Source: Uranotaenia lowii
Lineage: Eukaryota; Arthropoda; Insecta; Diptera; Culicidae
Reading direction: 5' to 3'
NCBI RefSeq assembly: GCF_029784155.1
Contig: NC_073693.1
Coordinates: 116,276,503-116,340,502 of the forward strand
DNA: 64,000 nucleotides
Part shown: one piece after another, positions 9,629-22,230 of the stretch
How the letters are laid out: every line of letters begins with the position of its first letter
How positions within the stretch are numbered: the stretch's first letter is position 1
The notes under the pieces: generated by a model
What the model was told of the DNA's origin: nothing
Databases searched by the model: none
What the model saw: only the letters and a program-made list of their open reading frames with translations
Program-made: the position numbers and the translations under genes

Positions 9629-12600
9629 TTTGACTTTTCCTTCTATTTATAGTAACGAGCTAAATCAAAAAGTTAAAGCTATAAAAAAATTATATCTCCA
9701 CCTCACAAGGTCGATAGAAGTTCTCATTTGATACTATATCAAACCAAAAAGTTCACTAATGGTTCATTGGAATGCACGTATTCTTAAAATGTGTACATGA
9801 AGGCCAATCTAAATTTTCGAAAGCTTATACTGCTCACTCATAGTGTGTAAGTTAATTCAAATTTTGCAAACACGTGGGCATGTTGAATGTGCTATTCAGT
9901 TTAGAAGCAAGTGAGAATGTAAGGTTTACTTATTCCGCTTATCTTTGATCTTCCCCTTTAAATGCTATTTAAAGGTAGGCATTTAAATGAAATAATTTTT
10001 CAAATGCCTTGTTTGCCTTTTCTCGCTTGAATACCTTCTCACTCATCTTGCCCATTATAATTACTCATCTTATTTATCGTTATCACATCGTTCGTTTTGC
10101 TCTCTTGGTGTGTCTTGTTTCCAATCTTTTTTTTTCCTACTATTCATCTTCTCTTCTCTCATTCTCACAAATTAACGGGCTTGTGGCTCGTGCTAAGATG
10201 TCTTCGCGTTAACAAAAGATTTAAACGTTATTGTCATGAAACTTTTTTTTCAGACGCCTCTTCATCTTCCTAAACTACCGCGTTTTGCATTCTTTTGCTG
10301 ATTTCGATTTCTGTTGCCTGCCGTTTGTTAATTGAGTATGTTAATTATTATGGCTGGTGTTGTTGCTTGTGGTGTTTTTTTTCTCATCTCATGTTTATTT
10401 CAATTTTCCACACCGGGAACGTTGCACCATAAAAAAATGCAATCATGAATCTTGTGTTTTCCGAGCCGCTGCCGATCCATGATTCTTTAACATGACGGTG
10501 TGAATGTTCTGACAATGGAACTGCGTTACTGCAATTTGCTTTTTTTCTCTATCTCTTGTTTTATAGCTCCAAATTGCTTGTTGTGAGGTGGATTGAGAGA
10601 TTTAGAAGTGTCTTTGTAAACCGGGACAACGCTTGTGAAACTTAAACTTAAAGTTTATCTTTTAATGGAGCATTACTCGAATGTCAAAAGTGTGTTTTAC
10701 TATTTAATCTTCATAAACAAAAACATTTAAAAAACTACTCGTTTCTCGTCGTGGAACCTGGGTTCACATCCAATAAATAAACTTCACCCAAAAATCTAAG
10801 GAAATCGTGTGCAGAAAAACAGTCCGTAGACCACAGAGGAAATTGTAGCAAGAGGTGCCTATAGTTCAAAAAACTTGCTAGCCAAACACGGCTGAATCGT
10901 GTTGCCAGTTCATTGAACAGGCGTCATCGGAATGCCCAAAGCATCTACGATCAAATCGATCAGATTTTATGGTAGCAGCAGCGCAATTGGTATAGCTTAA
11001 TACTCCTTAAAGTAAACTTCGCGTGGATCATCAGAGCGATGCATTCGGTGAATTTGTCTGAATAAGCGCCGAGCGTGTTTGGTGTTAGCTCGTGTGTAAA
11101 GCGGGATATCGTTAAGTTGAATTAGGATCTGAACTGTGTAAAAGTCAAGCTAAATGACTCTGATTTTCATTTTGTATATCTTGATTTTTGTAGGGTAAAT
11201 TTTGGGATTTTTACCAAATTTGCCCAGATATTGCTCGGTTTACTGGTCGTCAATTTTAACATCGAATGCTTTGGCCAGGTTTTTGTATAAAATTGCCTGG
11301 ATTCGATTGGCTCGGATACGTTTTCAAGGCTTCGAAAAGAATTTTTTTTCAAATTTTTTAGAGAATTTCCATATTACATTCTGTTATTCGTTATCTGTTA
11401 CCTGTTACCTGAAATGCATTTGATTGACTTTTTTAAATCATTAGATCATTTTTTTCAATTTACATTTTATTTTATTTGTCAAAATGTAAATGCTTGGGAA
11501 TATTTTAAGTGATTTAATAGAATTATTAAAACATTAATAATATTCATCGAATTCTGATTCACAGCAACTTTAAATCATAGGGTACTAAAATGTATTTTTA
11601 TAAAAAGTCTTAGAAAAATTCACAATTTACGTAATAAATTACAGCCTTTTTTATTTCTTCCTTTAAATTATTTTTTACAGTATTCCTAAAGTAACACGAA
11701 TCTTTTTGAATATTTCTGTAATGTAACTTCTGTAACATTTTCTGTAATGAGAAATGATTTAAATCCTGATTCGATGAAATTAAATTCAATATAGTAAACT
11801 GTAACTCTGAATTTTGTTGCATTTTCTCATCAATGTTAAAAAGCTGGCTTCAGGAAAATGTAATTTAGTTTTTGATTTAAAAATTGCATGTCCATTGAGA
11901 TGTTGAATGAAACTCAAAAGTTTTCTTCGCAAATTCTAATCAATTATCATGATTTTTTACATTTGAGAGTAAACACATGTTTAGTGGTACAGGTTTTCAA
12001 TTTTTTATTTAATTTTCTCATATTTGGTTTTATACTCTCTTTTTTGTTTTGGAACTTGGTTCATATAATTCTTGAGATTATTTTTTCCAAGCTTCTTCTG
12101 TTTGAAGATGTTATTGAATCAAAACCTGTTTCTGACTTATGTTGGATTTTGTTTAGTTTTTAAGCATCTAAACATGAAAGGAAGGAGAGGACTTTGTCTA
12201 TCGTTTCTTAATTTTTCATTTTTTTTAATGATGAAATTTTCATGGAATCACAAAGTTGACAGCATTTTGTTCTCAAACTACTTTAACACATTTTTAACAT
12301 TTTATTTAAAATCTTCTAAATCAATTGAAGTTTGCCTTATAATAATTATGTACAATCGTTGAATTTAATTTTCCTTGAGTTTAAATATGACATTCTCAAA
12401 TATTACCGTAAAACTTATTTTAAGCTACCAGAATCCAATCACGATTATTTTATTGTATTGGAGTTTTTTTGTTTAGTTTTGCAATAAAATGAATAAATCC
12501 AGACTTTTATTCAACAATATCTGGGCAAATCCGATCAATCTTTGGGGTCAAGGTTTGGGTAGAAAAGCTTAAAAAATGTTAAATTTGCCTTGATTCTGCA

Positions 12601-12776
12601 GCAAAACTATTGATTTTTTTTCACCCCGTAAGGTAGATTCACTATTACATTCAAGTATTTTACTGGTGCCACGTAAAGAGTACATTGGATATGAAAAAGG
12701 GCACCAAAACTTCCTACATAAAGATGGATGAGCATCAGTAAGTCTTGATTGCTTTTGGCGCCTTCCTACTCGGGGT
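9629..12776. other. AT-rich noncoding DNA
   Basis: No coding region or RNA recognised. A T-rich tract ending in CAG at 10253 looks like a splice acceptor but no exon is evident after it. A degenerate dispersed repeat is noted separately at 11175-11335. The block 10800-11160 is less AT-rich but gives no recognisable product. Confidence 0.4.
11175..11335 (+). repeat. dispersed repeat, copy 1 (shared with 60925-61100)
   Basis: Contains CCAGGTTTTTGTATAAAATT followed by GCCTGGATTCGATTGGCTCGG. It aligns with CCAGGTTTTTATGTTAAATT and GCCTGGATTTGTTAAGCCCGG at 61032-61075, with similar GGG/TTT-rich flanks. Family unknown, probably an old MITE. Confidence 0.4.
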
Positions 12777-15700
12777 CAAGGTGTGTATATATAGGAGGTG
12801 TTACTTATTTACTTACTTAATGATCCCGCGCCAATCCTCCGGTGCATAGGGCCGTGGTAAAAGACCTCCACTGTTGACGATCCGGAGCCAGCGTCTTCAC
12901 CTGGTCCCAGTCAAGATTCTCGTCGACAGTTCGGATTTCAGCGGCTAGGCTTCGCCGCCACGAGTTTCTGGGTCTGCCTCTTCTTCGATTACCTTCTGGA
13001 TTCCAATCTAGCGCCTCTCTGCAAATCTCGTTTTCATCTTTTCGCAGCGTGTGCCTAATCCATCTTTACTTACGTTCCCGAATCTCAATTTCTAGCGCCC
13101 TTTGATGACACTGGCGATGTAGTTCCTCATTTGAGATCCAGTTACCAGGCCACCAAGCGCGGATGATATTCCGCAGGCAGCGGTTTAAAAATACTTGCAG
13201 TTTTCGCGTCGTCACCGCATATGTGCACCAAGTTTCACACCCGGACAACAATACGGATTTGATGTTTGAGTTGAAGATTCGGATTTTTGTTCGTAGAGAG
13301 ATCTGACGTGAACGCCAGATGTTTCGGAGACTCGCAAACGCAAATCGGGCCTTTCTGATCAAGGTTCCGATGTCTTTCCTGGTACCACCATCAGGCGTTA
13401 TCTGGCTACCAAGATACTGGAAGCACTCCACTTTCTCAACTTGTTGCCCAACTACCATGAAACTGGAGGGATTTCCTGTGTTGATTTCCATCGACTTGGT
13501 CTTTCCGACATTAACTTTGAGACCTGCTGCCTTGGAACTTTTGGTGAGGTCGTCGAGTTTGCTCTGCATATCCGGTTGTGTTTGAGCGAGCAAAACAATA
13601 TCGTCAGCCAAGTCAAGGTCGTTCAGTTGCTCCATTGTTGAAGGATTCCACGGCAATCCTCGGTTCGGTGCACAGTCGATCGATCCAGTCAGAATCTCAT
13701 TCATTACGATTAGAAAAAGTAGCGGTGATAAAATACATCCTTGTATCACTCCAGCAGTTACCGGTATTGGTTCGGACAAGACACCCCTGTGCAAGACCTT
13801 GCACGAAAATGCCTCGTATTGTGCTTCGATGAGATGGTCTAGTTTCTCTGGGACCCCTCGTCGCCTTAGAGCCGCCCAGATGTTTTCATGGTTAAGTCGG
13901 TCAAATGCTTTTTCGAAATCAACGAACACCAGCAGAAGAGAGTCCAATATGATTCGTGGAGTTGTGATGTGGTCCACACATGATCGTCCGGATCGGAATC
14001 CAGCTTGTTGCCGTCGGGGTGTAGCGTCGATTTTCTTCTGGATCCTGTTCAGGATCACTTTGCAGAGTACTTTGAGGGTTGTACAGATCAACGTTATGCC
14101 TCGCCAGTTACCGCACTCTGTCAGGTCTTCTTTCATCGGGACCTTTACGAGGATACCCTGCATCCAGTCGGCTGGGAATGTTGCAGTATCCCAGATGTCA
14201 GCGAAAAGACGGTGCAACATTTGTGCTGACAGGGCAGGGTCAGCTTCCAGCATTTCAGCAGGGATACAATCGATCCCAGGTGCTTTGTTGGATTTCATGT
14301 TGCCGCTTCTATTTCAGCCAGCGAGGGCGCTTCCGAGTTGATGCCGTTTATGCGATTTACTGTTGGCGCTTCAAGCTGCGGGTTCTGTTGGCCATCGCTA
14401 TTCGTGACTCGGAAGAGTTGTTCGAAGTGCTCAGTCCATCGTTTGAGCTGATCTGTTCGATCGGTCAATAACTGACCTGCTCGGTCTTTCAGCGGCATTC
14501 TTGCATTAGTCCTTGCACCACTGAGGCGTCGAGAAATGTCATAAACTAATCGGATATCTCCATTGGCGGCGGTTCTTTCTCCCTCTTCGGCTAGGGAGTT
14601 TGTCCAGGCTCTCTTGTCTCGTCTACAAGCTCGTTTAACTGCCTTTTGCAGCTCCGCATATCGTAAGCGGGCGGCTGCTTTGGCTGACCCAGTACATGCC
14701 TGCTCAATTCCGACTTTCGCCTTTCTCCGATCATCGATCATCCTCCAAGTTTCATCCGACATCCATTCACTTCTTTTTCCTCGAACTTTATCGAGAGTAC
14801 CATGGCTCGTCGTGATAAAGGCATTCTTGATTCCACACCTTCGACTGTTCCGTCTGTCGGCAGCTCCGAGGCTCGGGATTCTAGCTGTTCAACATATGCC
14901 CTTTTCACCTCTGGATTCTCCAACCGGCGGACGTCGTATCGACACCCGACATTCTCCTCGCGCCGTTGGACACGTGCAACTCTCAGTCGTATCTCGCCAA
15001 GGACGAAGTGGTGGTCAGATGCAATGGCTGCGCTTCGTTTGTTGCGGACATCAAGAAGGCTTCTTCTCCATTTTCGGCTGATGCAGGTTTGGTCAATTTG
15101 ATTTTCTGTTCGGCCATCCGGGATACCCAAGTGACCTTATGTGCTGGTCGATGGGGGAAGAGCGATCCACTGATCACCATGTTGTTGTTGCCACAAAATT
15201 CTACAAACAGCTCTCCGTTTTAGCTCATCTGTCCTAGGCCATGGTGCCCCATGATGCGCTCAAGGTCCTGATTGTCGGAGCAAATTTTTGCGTTGAAGTC
15301 GACCTAATGGATTTGAATGTCACCTTTCGGAATTCTCTCTACCACGCTGTTCAGTTGACTGTAAAACTGCTCTTTCTCCTGCAAATCGGCAACGTCAGTT
15401 GGCGCATAACACTGGACTATTGTAAGGTTTCTAACCCGTGTTCTGAATCAGGCTACGATTATTCTTCCGTTTATCGGTTCCCATCTTATGAGGGCCGCAT
15501 GGGCCTGCGGGTTTAATAGGAAACCAACTCCTCGTTCCAGAGTAGCATGTTCTCCTCGTATGCCAGAGTAAAGCAGGACTTGCGCGGACTGTGTCTTGTT
15601 TTCCCCAGTGTTAGGCCAACGGACTTCGCTCGGTCCCAGAATTTCAAGCTTAAGGCGGCTAGCTTCTCTAGCAAGTTGAGCCAGCTTGCCTTGTTGGGCA

Positions 15701-16034
15701 AGGGTTAAAACATTCCTAGTTCCAATTCGTGTCCGTGTTTTCATGCTAAAAGTCGTCGCCAAAGTTCCAGGTCGGTCATTTCTTTCGGATTCCGTAACAA
15801 GTTTATGAATAGGGAGCAGAAGCTTGTTAGCCTAAACTTAACAAATATCAAAATTCCTGATTCGAACATTTGGCTATTTAGGCTATGCAACTGCAGAACT
15901 CATGGAGTTTGTTTACCAACAAACCACAGAAAAGCTGAGTAAATAATCATATGTTTGTTAACAAACTCATTGAGAGCACCGCCCACTTCTCGCCTCTGTG
16001 AAAGTAGGAGAACCTCGTGTTTCAAAAACCCTTG
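12777..16034 (+). mobile_element. hAT-type MITE split by an RTE insertion
   Basis: The outer pieces 12777-12808 and 15836-16034 together match the intact MITE at 26831-27049. Both start CAAGGTGTGTATATA and both end in CCTTG; they share the internal GGCTATGCAACT and GTTTGTTTACCAACAAACCA. Flanking 8-mers CTCGGGGT (12769-12776) and CTCTGGGT (16035-16042) are an 8-bp target duplication with one mismatch, as hAT elements make. The middle about 3.0 kb is the RTE element. Confidence 0.8.
12817..15762 (-). pseudogene. RTE-like retrotransposon polyprotein (endonuclease + RT), broken
   Basis: Minus-strand element spanning about 12809-15835. The N terminus is an AP endonuclease (IGTRNVLTLAQQGKLAQLA, then LEILGPSEVRW and GVGFLLNPQAH; 15760-15500), continuing with WVSRMAEQ/GRTENQIDQTCIS (about 15110) and SDHHFVLGEIRLRVARV. 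RT follows from about 14300: SNKAPGIDCIPAEMLEADP, WRGITLICTTLKVLCK, QQAGFRSGRSCVDHI, FVDFEKAFDRLNHENIW, GCILSPLLFLIV and the catalytic LADDIVLLA (normally Y/F.DD; here LADD). The C-terminal part includes GCETWCTYAVTTRKLQ. Frame breaks occur in the endonuclease and at 14298; an in-frame gap lies before LLLVFVDFEKAF; a stop falls at about 13064 after IRERK. The intended stop is TAA at 12817-12819, followed by a TAAGTAAGTAA tail typical of RTE elements. It interrupts a hAT MITE. Confidence 0.85.
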
Positions 16035-16042
16035 CTCTGGGT

Positions 16043-16278
16043 GATTTGAATGAACTGCCAGAGCATGACTAGTGGCGCCATGACTATTTTTATGATACGA
16101 ATGAAAACAAAAATTTATTATCAAACTCCACAAAAACATTTCCGAAATTATCTCTCCGTTGTGTTTTTTTCGTGCGAAGACGAACACAAAATAAAAAATT
16201 GTATACTAATTAGATAAACCCTGCAAGAGTTATACATGTTCGCAAATATTTTTGTCTCCATTTTCATATATTAGAAGT
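16043..16278. other. spacer between MITEs
   Basis: Short AT-rich sequence, nothing recognised. Confidence 0.4.
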
Positions 16279-16672
16279 TAGGCTGGAACAAATACCTAAT
16301 TCTTCTTTTGTCACCCCCCCCCTTCGAAATTTCCAAAAACCCGAAGGGGAAAAAAATAAAGTTTGAAATAAATTATGTAAATTCCAATAAAAAATTCCAT
16401 TATCTGAAATATTACAAGACTAAAAAACAAATTTAAGAAGATGGGAATTATATCACCTTTTGTTTTCTTGATTTCATTAAATTATTCGATACAAAATTAC
16501 TTGATTTATAGGTTTTGTGCAACAATATAGTATGCAATTTTGTTTTATACAAGCTTCCGTGCAATTTATTCCATTTGTTTTGTTTTTCGCATTATTTTTT
16601 ATTGTCCCCCCCCTCCTCGCGATGTTCCAACTTCGAGGGACAAAAGAAGGATTTGAAATTTGTTCAGGCCTT
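16279..16672. mobile_element. MITE, GGCYGGAACAAAT family, copy 1
   Basis: About 394 bp. The left end is TAGGCTGGAACAAAT...TTCTTCTTTTGTCA. The right end reads TGACAAAAGAAGG-like then AAATTTGTTCAGGCCTTA, the reverse complement of the left. C- and G-rich runs lie just inside each end (CCCCCCCCC at about 16314 and 16607). Internal sequence (ATAGTATGCAATTTTGTT, ACAAGCTTCCGTGCAATT) recurs in copies at 47963-48353 and 48511-48908 and inverted at 39184-39612. Noncoding. A TA or TTA target site is likely but not certain. Confidence 0.8.
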
Positions 16673-17189
16673 ATGGAGTGAAGAAAACAAGTGCCACATG
16701 AAATCTACCTAATCTGCGTCAAAGAAAAACACCATCGCGGTTCAAAATGATGTCTCCGAAAAAAAAAAGAAAAACTGTAGATCTGCCATATTTTACATTA
16801 CTTTAGATGTAACTTTAGAATACTTTTCCTATCAGGGAGTGTAAACTTCAACAAGAGGACTAAATTTTACACTAAAAAAATCAACAAAAAAATAATCAAA
16901 AAGAGTGTAATATTACATCTTTTTCTAATTACACTTTGGGGAAAATTGATCCCTCTCATTGTAGATTTCGTTTACTTTTGCTGTAGTAAATTTTTCTGCT
17001 GAGTATGAATGATAGAGCTTCTCAACGATTATTGTACTGTACTTATGTAATATCGAGTGGAAAGTTTCTTTAGCAACAGCGCATTTATTAGTATTTTTAT
17101 GCATTCTTGACCACGCGATAACAGTGCTTGCGCCATTTTATTCTATGACTTGTTTACCAACTTGAAACTTTAATCACAATTGAAAGTTC
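16673..17189. other. AT-rich spacer
   Basis: Contains several GTGTAATATTACA-like short palindromic words but no recognised element. Confidence 0.35.
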
Positions 17190-17191
17190 TA

Positions 17192-18484
17192 AAAGGTGAT
17201 GCGGTCAAAATTTGGTCAAGGGAAAACGCGTGTAAATCGGTGTAATCGTTTATTTAAAAAATTAAATTTAATTTCTTTTTCAAGTTTAGTTACCTAGTGT
17301 AAAATTCAGGAAAAATATTCAGTTAGGCTTCCGCTTTTCCAAATCCGACTTGCCGGGCCTTACGCATAACCCCTGCCATCAGATAATGTACAGCCACCTT
17401 GTCCACCTTCTTCGCCGCAGAAAGCCAGTTTGCCTTGAACTGCTGCTCGTCCTTAGCAGTTTTTTTAGTCTTCTTTAGGTTCCGCTTGACAATAGCCCAG
17501 TATTTCTCAATTGGGCGGAGCTCTGGCGTGTTGGGAGGGTTCTTGTCCTTGGGCACCACCTGCACGTTGTTGGCGGCGTACCACTCCATGGCCTTTTTAC
17601 CGTGATGGCAAGATGCCAAGCCCGGCCAAAACAGTACGGAACAACCGTGTTTCTTCAGCAAATGTTTATTCGAACACTCTTTCACGTAAATTTCTTGGTT
17701 GACAGTCCCGGAAGCTATGAAAATGCTGCTTTTCAAGCCACAGGTACAGATGGCTTGCCAAACCAGATATTTCTTCGCGAACTTTGACAGTTTCATGTGC
17801 TTGGAAATGTCTGCTAACTTTCCCCTTCCTTTTGCCGTATAAAACTCCTGTCCCGGAAGCTGCTTGTAATCGGCTTTGACGTAGGTTTCGTCGTCCATTA
17901 CCACGCAGTCAAACTTCGTCAGCATCGTCGTGTACAGCCTCCGGGATCGCGCTTTGGCCGTCGTATTTTGTTCATCATCGCGATTTGGAGTCACTACCTT
18001 CTTGTAAGTCGATAGTCCGGCTCGTTGTTTGGCTCGATGCACGGTTGTAGACAATACACCCAGCTTATTTGCGGCATCTCGGAGAGAGAGGTTAGGGTTT
18101 CGCTTGGAACTACTGGCAACTCTCTTTGTCGTCTCAGGGCTTCTGGTTTTCGATTTCCCCCCGATTCAGACTTCCTGGCTGTCGACAAACGTTCCCCAAA
18201 CACTTTAATTACATTTGTAACGGTTGATTTGGCAACTTTTAGCGATTTTGCCAGCTTTGCGTGCGAGTAGCTCGGATTTTCGCCATGCGCGAGCAAAATT
18301 TTGATACGCTGCTCTTCTTCCTTGGACGGCATTTTGACAACTGAAGAGTAAATTTCAAAATCAAAATAGGAGCAACATTCTACACACACACACCTTCAAA
18401 ATAAGGGGTGTTAAGGTTTTTTAAATGCAAAATTGAAAGAAATACGTCAAGTTGATATTGACCAAATTTTGACCGTATCACCCT
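17192..18484 (-). mobile_element. Tc1/mariner-type transposon of the DD37E group
   Basis: Terminal inverted repeats: left AAAGGTGATGCGGTCAAAAT then TTGGTCAA, right (reverse complement) AGGGTGATACGGTCAAAAT then TTGGTCAA. Each end is flanked by TA (17190-17191 and 18485-18486), the duplication made by this superfamily. It encloses one minus-strand transposase pseudogene. Length 1.29 kb is normal for a complete element. Confidence 0.9.
17323..18332 (-). pseudogene. DD37E transposase, inactivated
   Basis: Starts at MPSKEEEQRIK (18332) with a helix-turn-helix region (HAKLAKSLKVAKSTVTNVIK). A frameshift near 18135 moves the protein to another frame, which continues LSTTVHRAKQRAGLSTYKK. First catalytic Asp lies in CVVMDDETYVKAD. 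The second catalytic position is changed: FWPGLASCHHG has Gly where the family has Asp (WPDLA). The third catalytic residue is the Glu of ELRPIEKYW, with 37 residues between positions two and three, defining DD37E. DD37E elements (ITmD37E) are known from mosquitoes. The protein would cut and paste DNA at TA sites; this copy cannot, because of the frameshift and the lost Asp. The stop is near 17323. Confidence 0.88.
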
Positions 18485-18486
18485 TA

Positions 18487-20880
18487 GCACCAATTCCAAA
18501 GGTTGTATATAAGTAGTGAAATTGATTGAATCTACGCTCGTGTAGACCATTTTCAAGATTTTACGCCTCCAAACTCAAATCAATCAATTCATAGTTTTCT
18601 CAACCTTACGAAACAAATAAAAACAAGAAATAAACCTTCCGTCGTAATTCACTGTCTGATATTCTCAAGTGCACTTCCTCTCCGATAGGACGCAGCGCGT
18701 CTGGGTTCAATAATAATTGCTGCTCACCCTTCACACGCTACGCATTAGGAATATATTTTCGATTAGAGTGGCTCAAACATGGAAATTCCAAATGGTTGGA
18801 TAACTGGAACTTATGAAAATTTGATTTGAAGATGGAACTTTATCAAAAGAAGAACTCCAAAGCGTGAGATTTTTCCATCTTTTCAGGATAAAATTTTAAT
18901 CATTTTCGAACTGTCAACTTAACTCAACTATTTTTTAGTAGTTGAAAATTCAATGAGTTGTATCTTTCAACTTAAAAGTCACCATGAGTGTATTCACTTG
19001 ATACTGTAGGAACAAGTGAATCTTCTTCAGTTTTTTTTTTATCAGTCTCGAGTTGTTGTTGATTCAGCTTCTACATATGTACCCAAAAAAAGCACACAGC
19101 AGGATGTACCAATAATAACAGCACCAGTAGAGATAATTTGAACAAGTTTCTGAAGTATATAGACAGCAAACACATGGAAGCGCCCATTGGAAATCAAGTT
19201 CTAAACACACTTGCCAAATCGAATAGTTAGGTATAGTTATCTATAGCGCAATATTCGTTTCAATCTGTGCGCCAACAGAACTACAGGTATACATCAGCTT
19301 AAACGTTAGCTGTTATACACTTATAGTTTTTTTTTATTATTATTATTATGGCGTATTAGATTCGTCTGCCTCGCCGTGCTACAAAAAGTAGGTATTGCCA
19401 TTTACGATCCAATCGGTGCCGTGGAATACACGGTATTGTAATTTTATGGCAATCATATTTGTGAGGTCATTAGACAGTTACCGGAAACGGTCGAATAATA
19501 AATCAGCTGTCACGCTACATCAGCGCATCAACCTGTTTGTTGGCCTATCACAGAAAAGAAGTTTGGATCAAAAAGCTTGGAAAATTGAAATGCTGAATCA
19601 GGTTTGTAAATTAAATCCTATGAAATCTGTGTTTTGTACAGTTATGATAAGTTCAATCCCATTTGACTTAATAAAGTCATAGGAAAAAATAATCCCTTTA
19701 TGCTGCCAACATGTTTTGGCTCAATTATGCTTGGAATGTCATAAACCGTGTCACCGATCGTTTGACAACTGCCAATTTGCTAAATTTTCTCCAACTGAAG
19801 CATAGACTCATCGTGGTGGGCAAATAGACAGATTGTCAGGAAAATAGAGACATATGGCCACTTGCAGACAGAAAGCCATCGGACTGACACCTGAATGCAT
19901 TTGCTTTTGCTGTCGGATAGCCACATGGAATTGGACATGGACGGAATAGCAAGAAGATGATGACGAACCAACAGCACCAAAACTTACCGAACTCGAACCA
20001 AGCCGTTAATCAGCAGGTGACCGGGTGCTTCGAACACTGCACTCGGGGAAGTGTTTCTTCCTTTTCGGATGTGTCTCTTTGTCCAGTACCCTAACAAGAG
20101 TAGGAGGTAGCTAGTAAGCTATGTAGGTAGGAAGGTTTATCCTCCAGAGTGAAACAGAACAATTCGTAGCAAGTCCAAAGTCACATGGATGACCGAAAAA
20201 ATAAGTTCAGCAAGAACATCCGTTGCTACGATGTGGTTGAAATGTATCTCCTTCTTTTGGAGAAGGAGGAACATGGTTCTCCTGAATAATTAATACTTTG
20301 TTAGGGTGGGTCAGAAACCTTAAACTCAAATATTCTGGATTCTTTGTTTTCAAAAGGATTTTGTTAAAGAATGATGTAGAAAGGGGTTTAAAAATATTTT
20401 TTCATTAGTCAAACCCCAATTTAATACACTTGACAGTGGATTGTAGCCATTCTTATTGTCTGTAATATTTTACAAAATCATAAACAAAAGATAATTTTCT
20501 TAATTCTGAATCATCTAGTTATGATTGCGGAATTTCTAACGAAGAAAAACTAAAATTATTAGAAAATTTAAAAAAAAATCAAAATTGTATGTATGATAAA
20601 AGTATTTGAAAATTAACATAATTTTCAGATAAGTAACTTTATTTGCAACGAATTGGTGATTTTAAAGTTACTGAATCTTGGAATATCATGTATGATCCCG
20701 TTTCCTTGAAATTTTGTGATATAAGAATAATCTCAATGAACTCTTTTTGGGGTTACAGCATATGGTAACTGAAAAAGAAAAATTAAGGACACAATTTAAA
20801 AAAGATGCCTAACCATTTGTTTAAAATAATTTAACGTTTATCCGGATTGGCCTTTGAAGTGAAGAAAACGTGTTCACCAA
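18487..20880. other. noncoding DNA, nothing firmly recognised
   Basis: AT-rich with a (TTA)n run near 19330. A 95-codon frame at 19395-19682 shows no family features and is probably chance. No element ends were found. Confidence 0.4.
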
Positions 20881-20881
20881 G

Positions 20882-20924
20882 GTTTTTCTACACGGTTTTC
20901 GGGAATTAACACGGTTTTTGACAG
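20882..20924 (+). repeat. direct repeat flanking the GAGAC foldback, left copy
   Basis: CACGGTTTTCGGGAATTAAC then ACGGTTTTTG. A similar sequence in the same orientation (CACTGTTTTCGGGAATAAAC then ACAGTTTTTA) lies at about 23551-23585, on the other side of the minisatellite. Confidence 0.5.
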
Positions 20925-20984
20925 AAAATAGTCCTTTTGAACGGTAAACACTTAGAAAATTTCAAAGTTGGGGATATCTTGGCT

Positions 20985-21510
20985 CTGAGACTAAGAACGT
21001 GAGACATGAGACCTGAAACCTAACACCTGAGACCTGAGACCTGAGACCTAAGACAAGAGACATGAGACTAGAGACTTGAGACTTGAGACTTGAGACTTGA
21101 GACTTGAGACTTGAGACTTGAGACTTGAGACTTGAGACTTGAGACTTGAGACATGAGACATGAGACCTGAGGCATGAGACAAGAGCCATGAACATGAGAC
21201 CGGAGACCTGCGACATGAGACTTTAGACCTGAGACATGAGACAATAAACATGAGACTTGAGACCTGAGACATAAGAGAAAAGGTATGGGACTTGAGACCT
21301 GAGACATGAGACATGAGACCTGAGGCCTGAGACAAGAAACTGAAGACTTAAGACATTACCCATGATACATGAGACATGAGACTTGAGACATAAGACATGA
21401 GACATGAGACATGAGACATGAGACATCAGACCTGAGATCTGAGACCTGAGACCAGAGAAATGGGACCTAAGATCTGAAACTTGAGACTTAAGACATGACA
21501 TCTGAGAGCT
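20985..21510. repeat. GAGACNTGAGAC minisatellite, left arm
   Basis: Tandem GAGAC(T/A/C)T and GAGACATGAGACCT units of about 7 bp with variation. The orientation is the opposite of the array at 23223-23500, so the two form arms of an inverted structure. It ends in the target site GACATCTGAGAGCT (21497-21510) of the inserted retroposon. Confidence 0.9.
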
Positions 21511-21794
21511 TTTTTTTTTTAGTTGATCACCCTGGTGGTAAATCCTGTTTACGGATTGCATTCCAAGGCACGGCGAGCGAACGAGTCCCCCCAGTATGCT
21601 ACTCTGGGTCCATGGGTGCAATTGGACGACTCATGATATTAAGTACCCCTACGCCATAAAGTCCATCTGGGGCCGCAGACCTGGTTCCCACCTTGAACTG
21701 TTTAGTACACTATGCTTCAATAGTGGGAGGTCTATTCGCGCTAATGCGCTCCAAGGCAATACATATTAACGAGACCACTTTAAGCAAAACCTCT

Positions 21795-22200
21795 CCTCCT
21801 TACGACTCGACGCCTGAACTCTCCTCTAACGGCTTGAGAACCGACATCTCCTCTCAGTGACTCGAGATTCCCACACAAACCTCTCCTCTTCGCGAATTGA
21901 GGCCTGATCTCTCCTCTAACGACTCGAGATCCGACCCCTCCTCGCATCGACTCGAGGCTACCTCTCCTCTGCACGATTCAAGGCCCGATCTGTCCTCTAA
22001 CGACTTGAAATCTGACCTCTCCTCGCAATGGCTCGAGGTGACCACTTGTACCCCTCCTCTCGTTGATAAGGGGGCCTGATCCCTCCTCTTACGACTCGAG
22101 ACCCGACCCTCATCATAAAGACTCGGGGTTGAACACACAAACCTCTCCACCTGAAGGTTTGAGGCCTGACCTCTCTTCTAACGACTTGAGGCCCGACCTC
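21795..22200. repeat. degenerate minisatellite CCTCTCCTCTAACGACTCGAG
   Basis: Repeated CTCTCCTCT(A/T)ACGACTCGAG and GACCTCTCCTCG blocks at roughly 28-57-bp spacing inside the GC-rich retroposon. Confidence 0.75.
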
Positions 22201-22230
22201 TTATCTTAATGGGTTCGAGGTTTGCCACCT

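Noticed and set aside
13319..15516. Several plus-strand frames of 66-180 codons
   Set aside because: Antisense shadows of the minus-strand RTE polyprotein.
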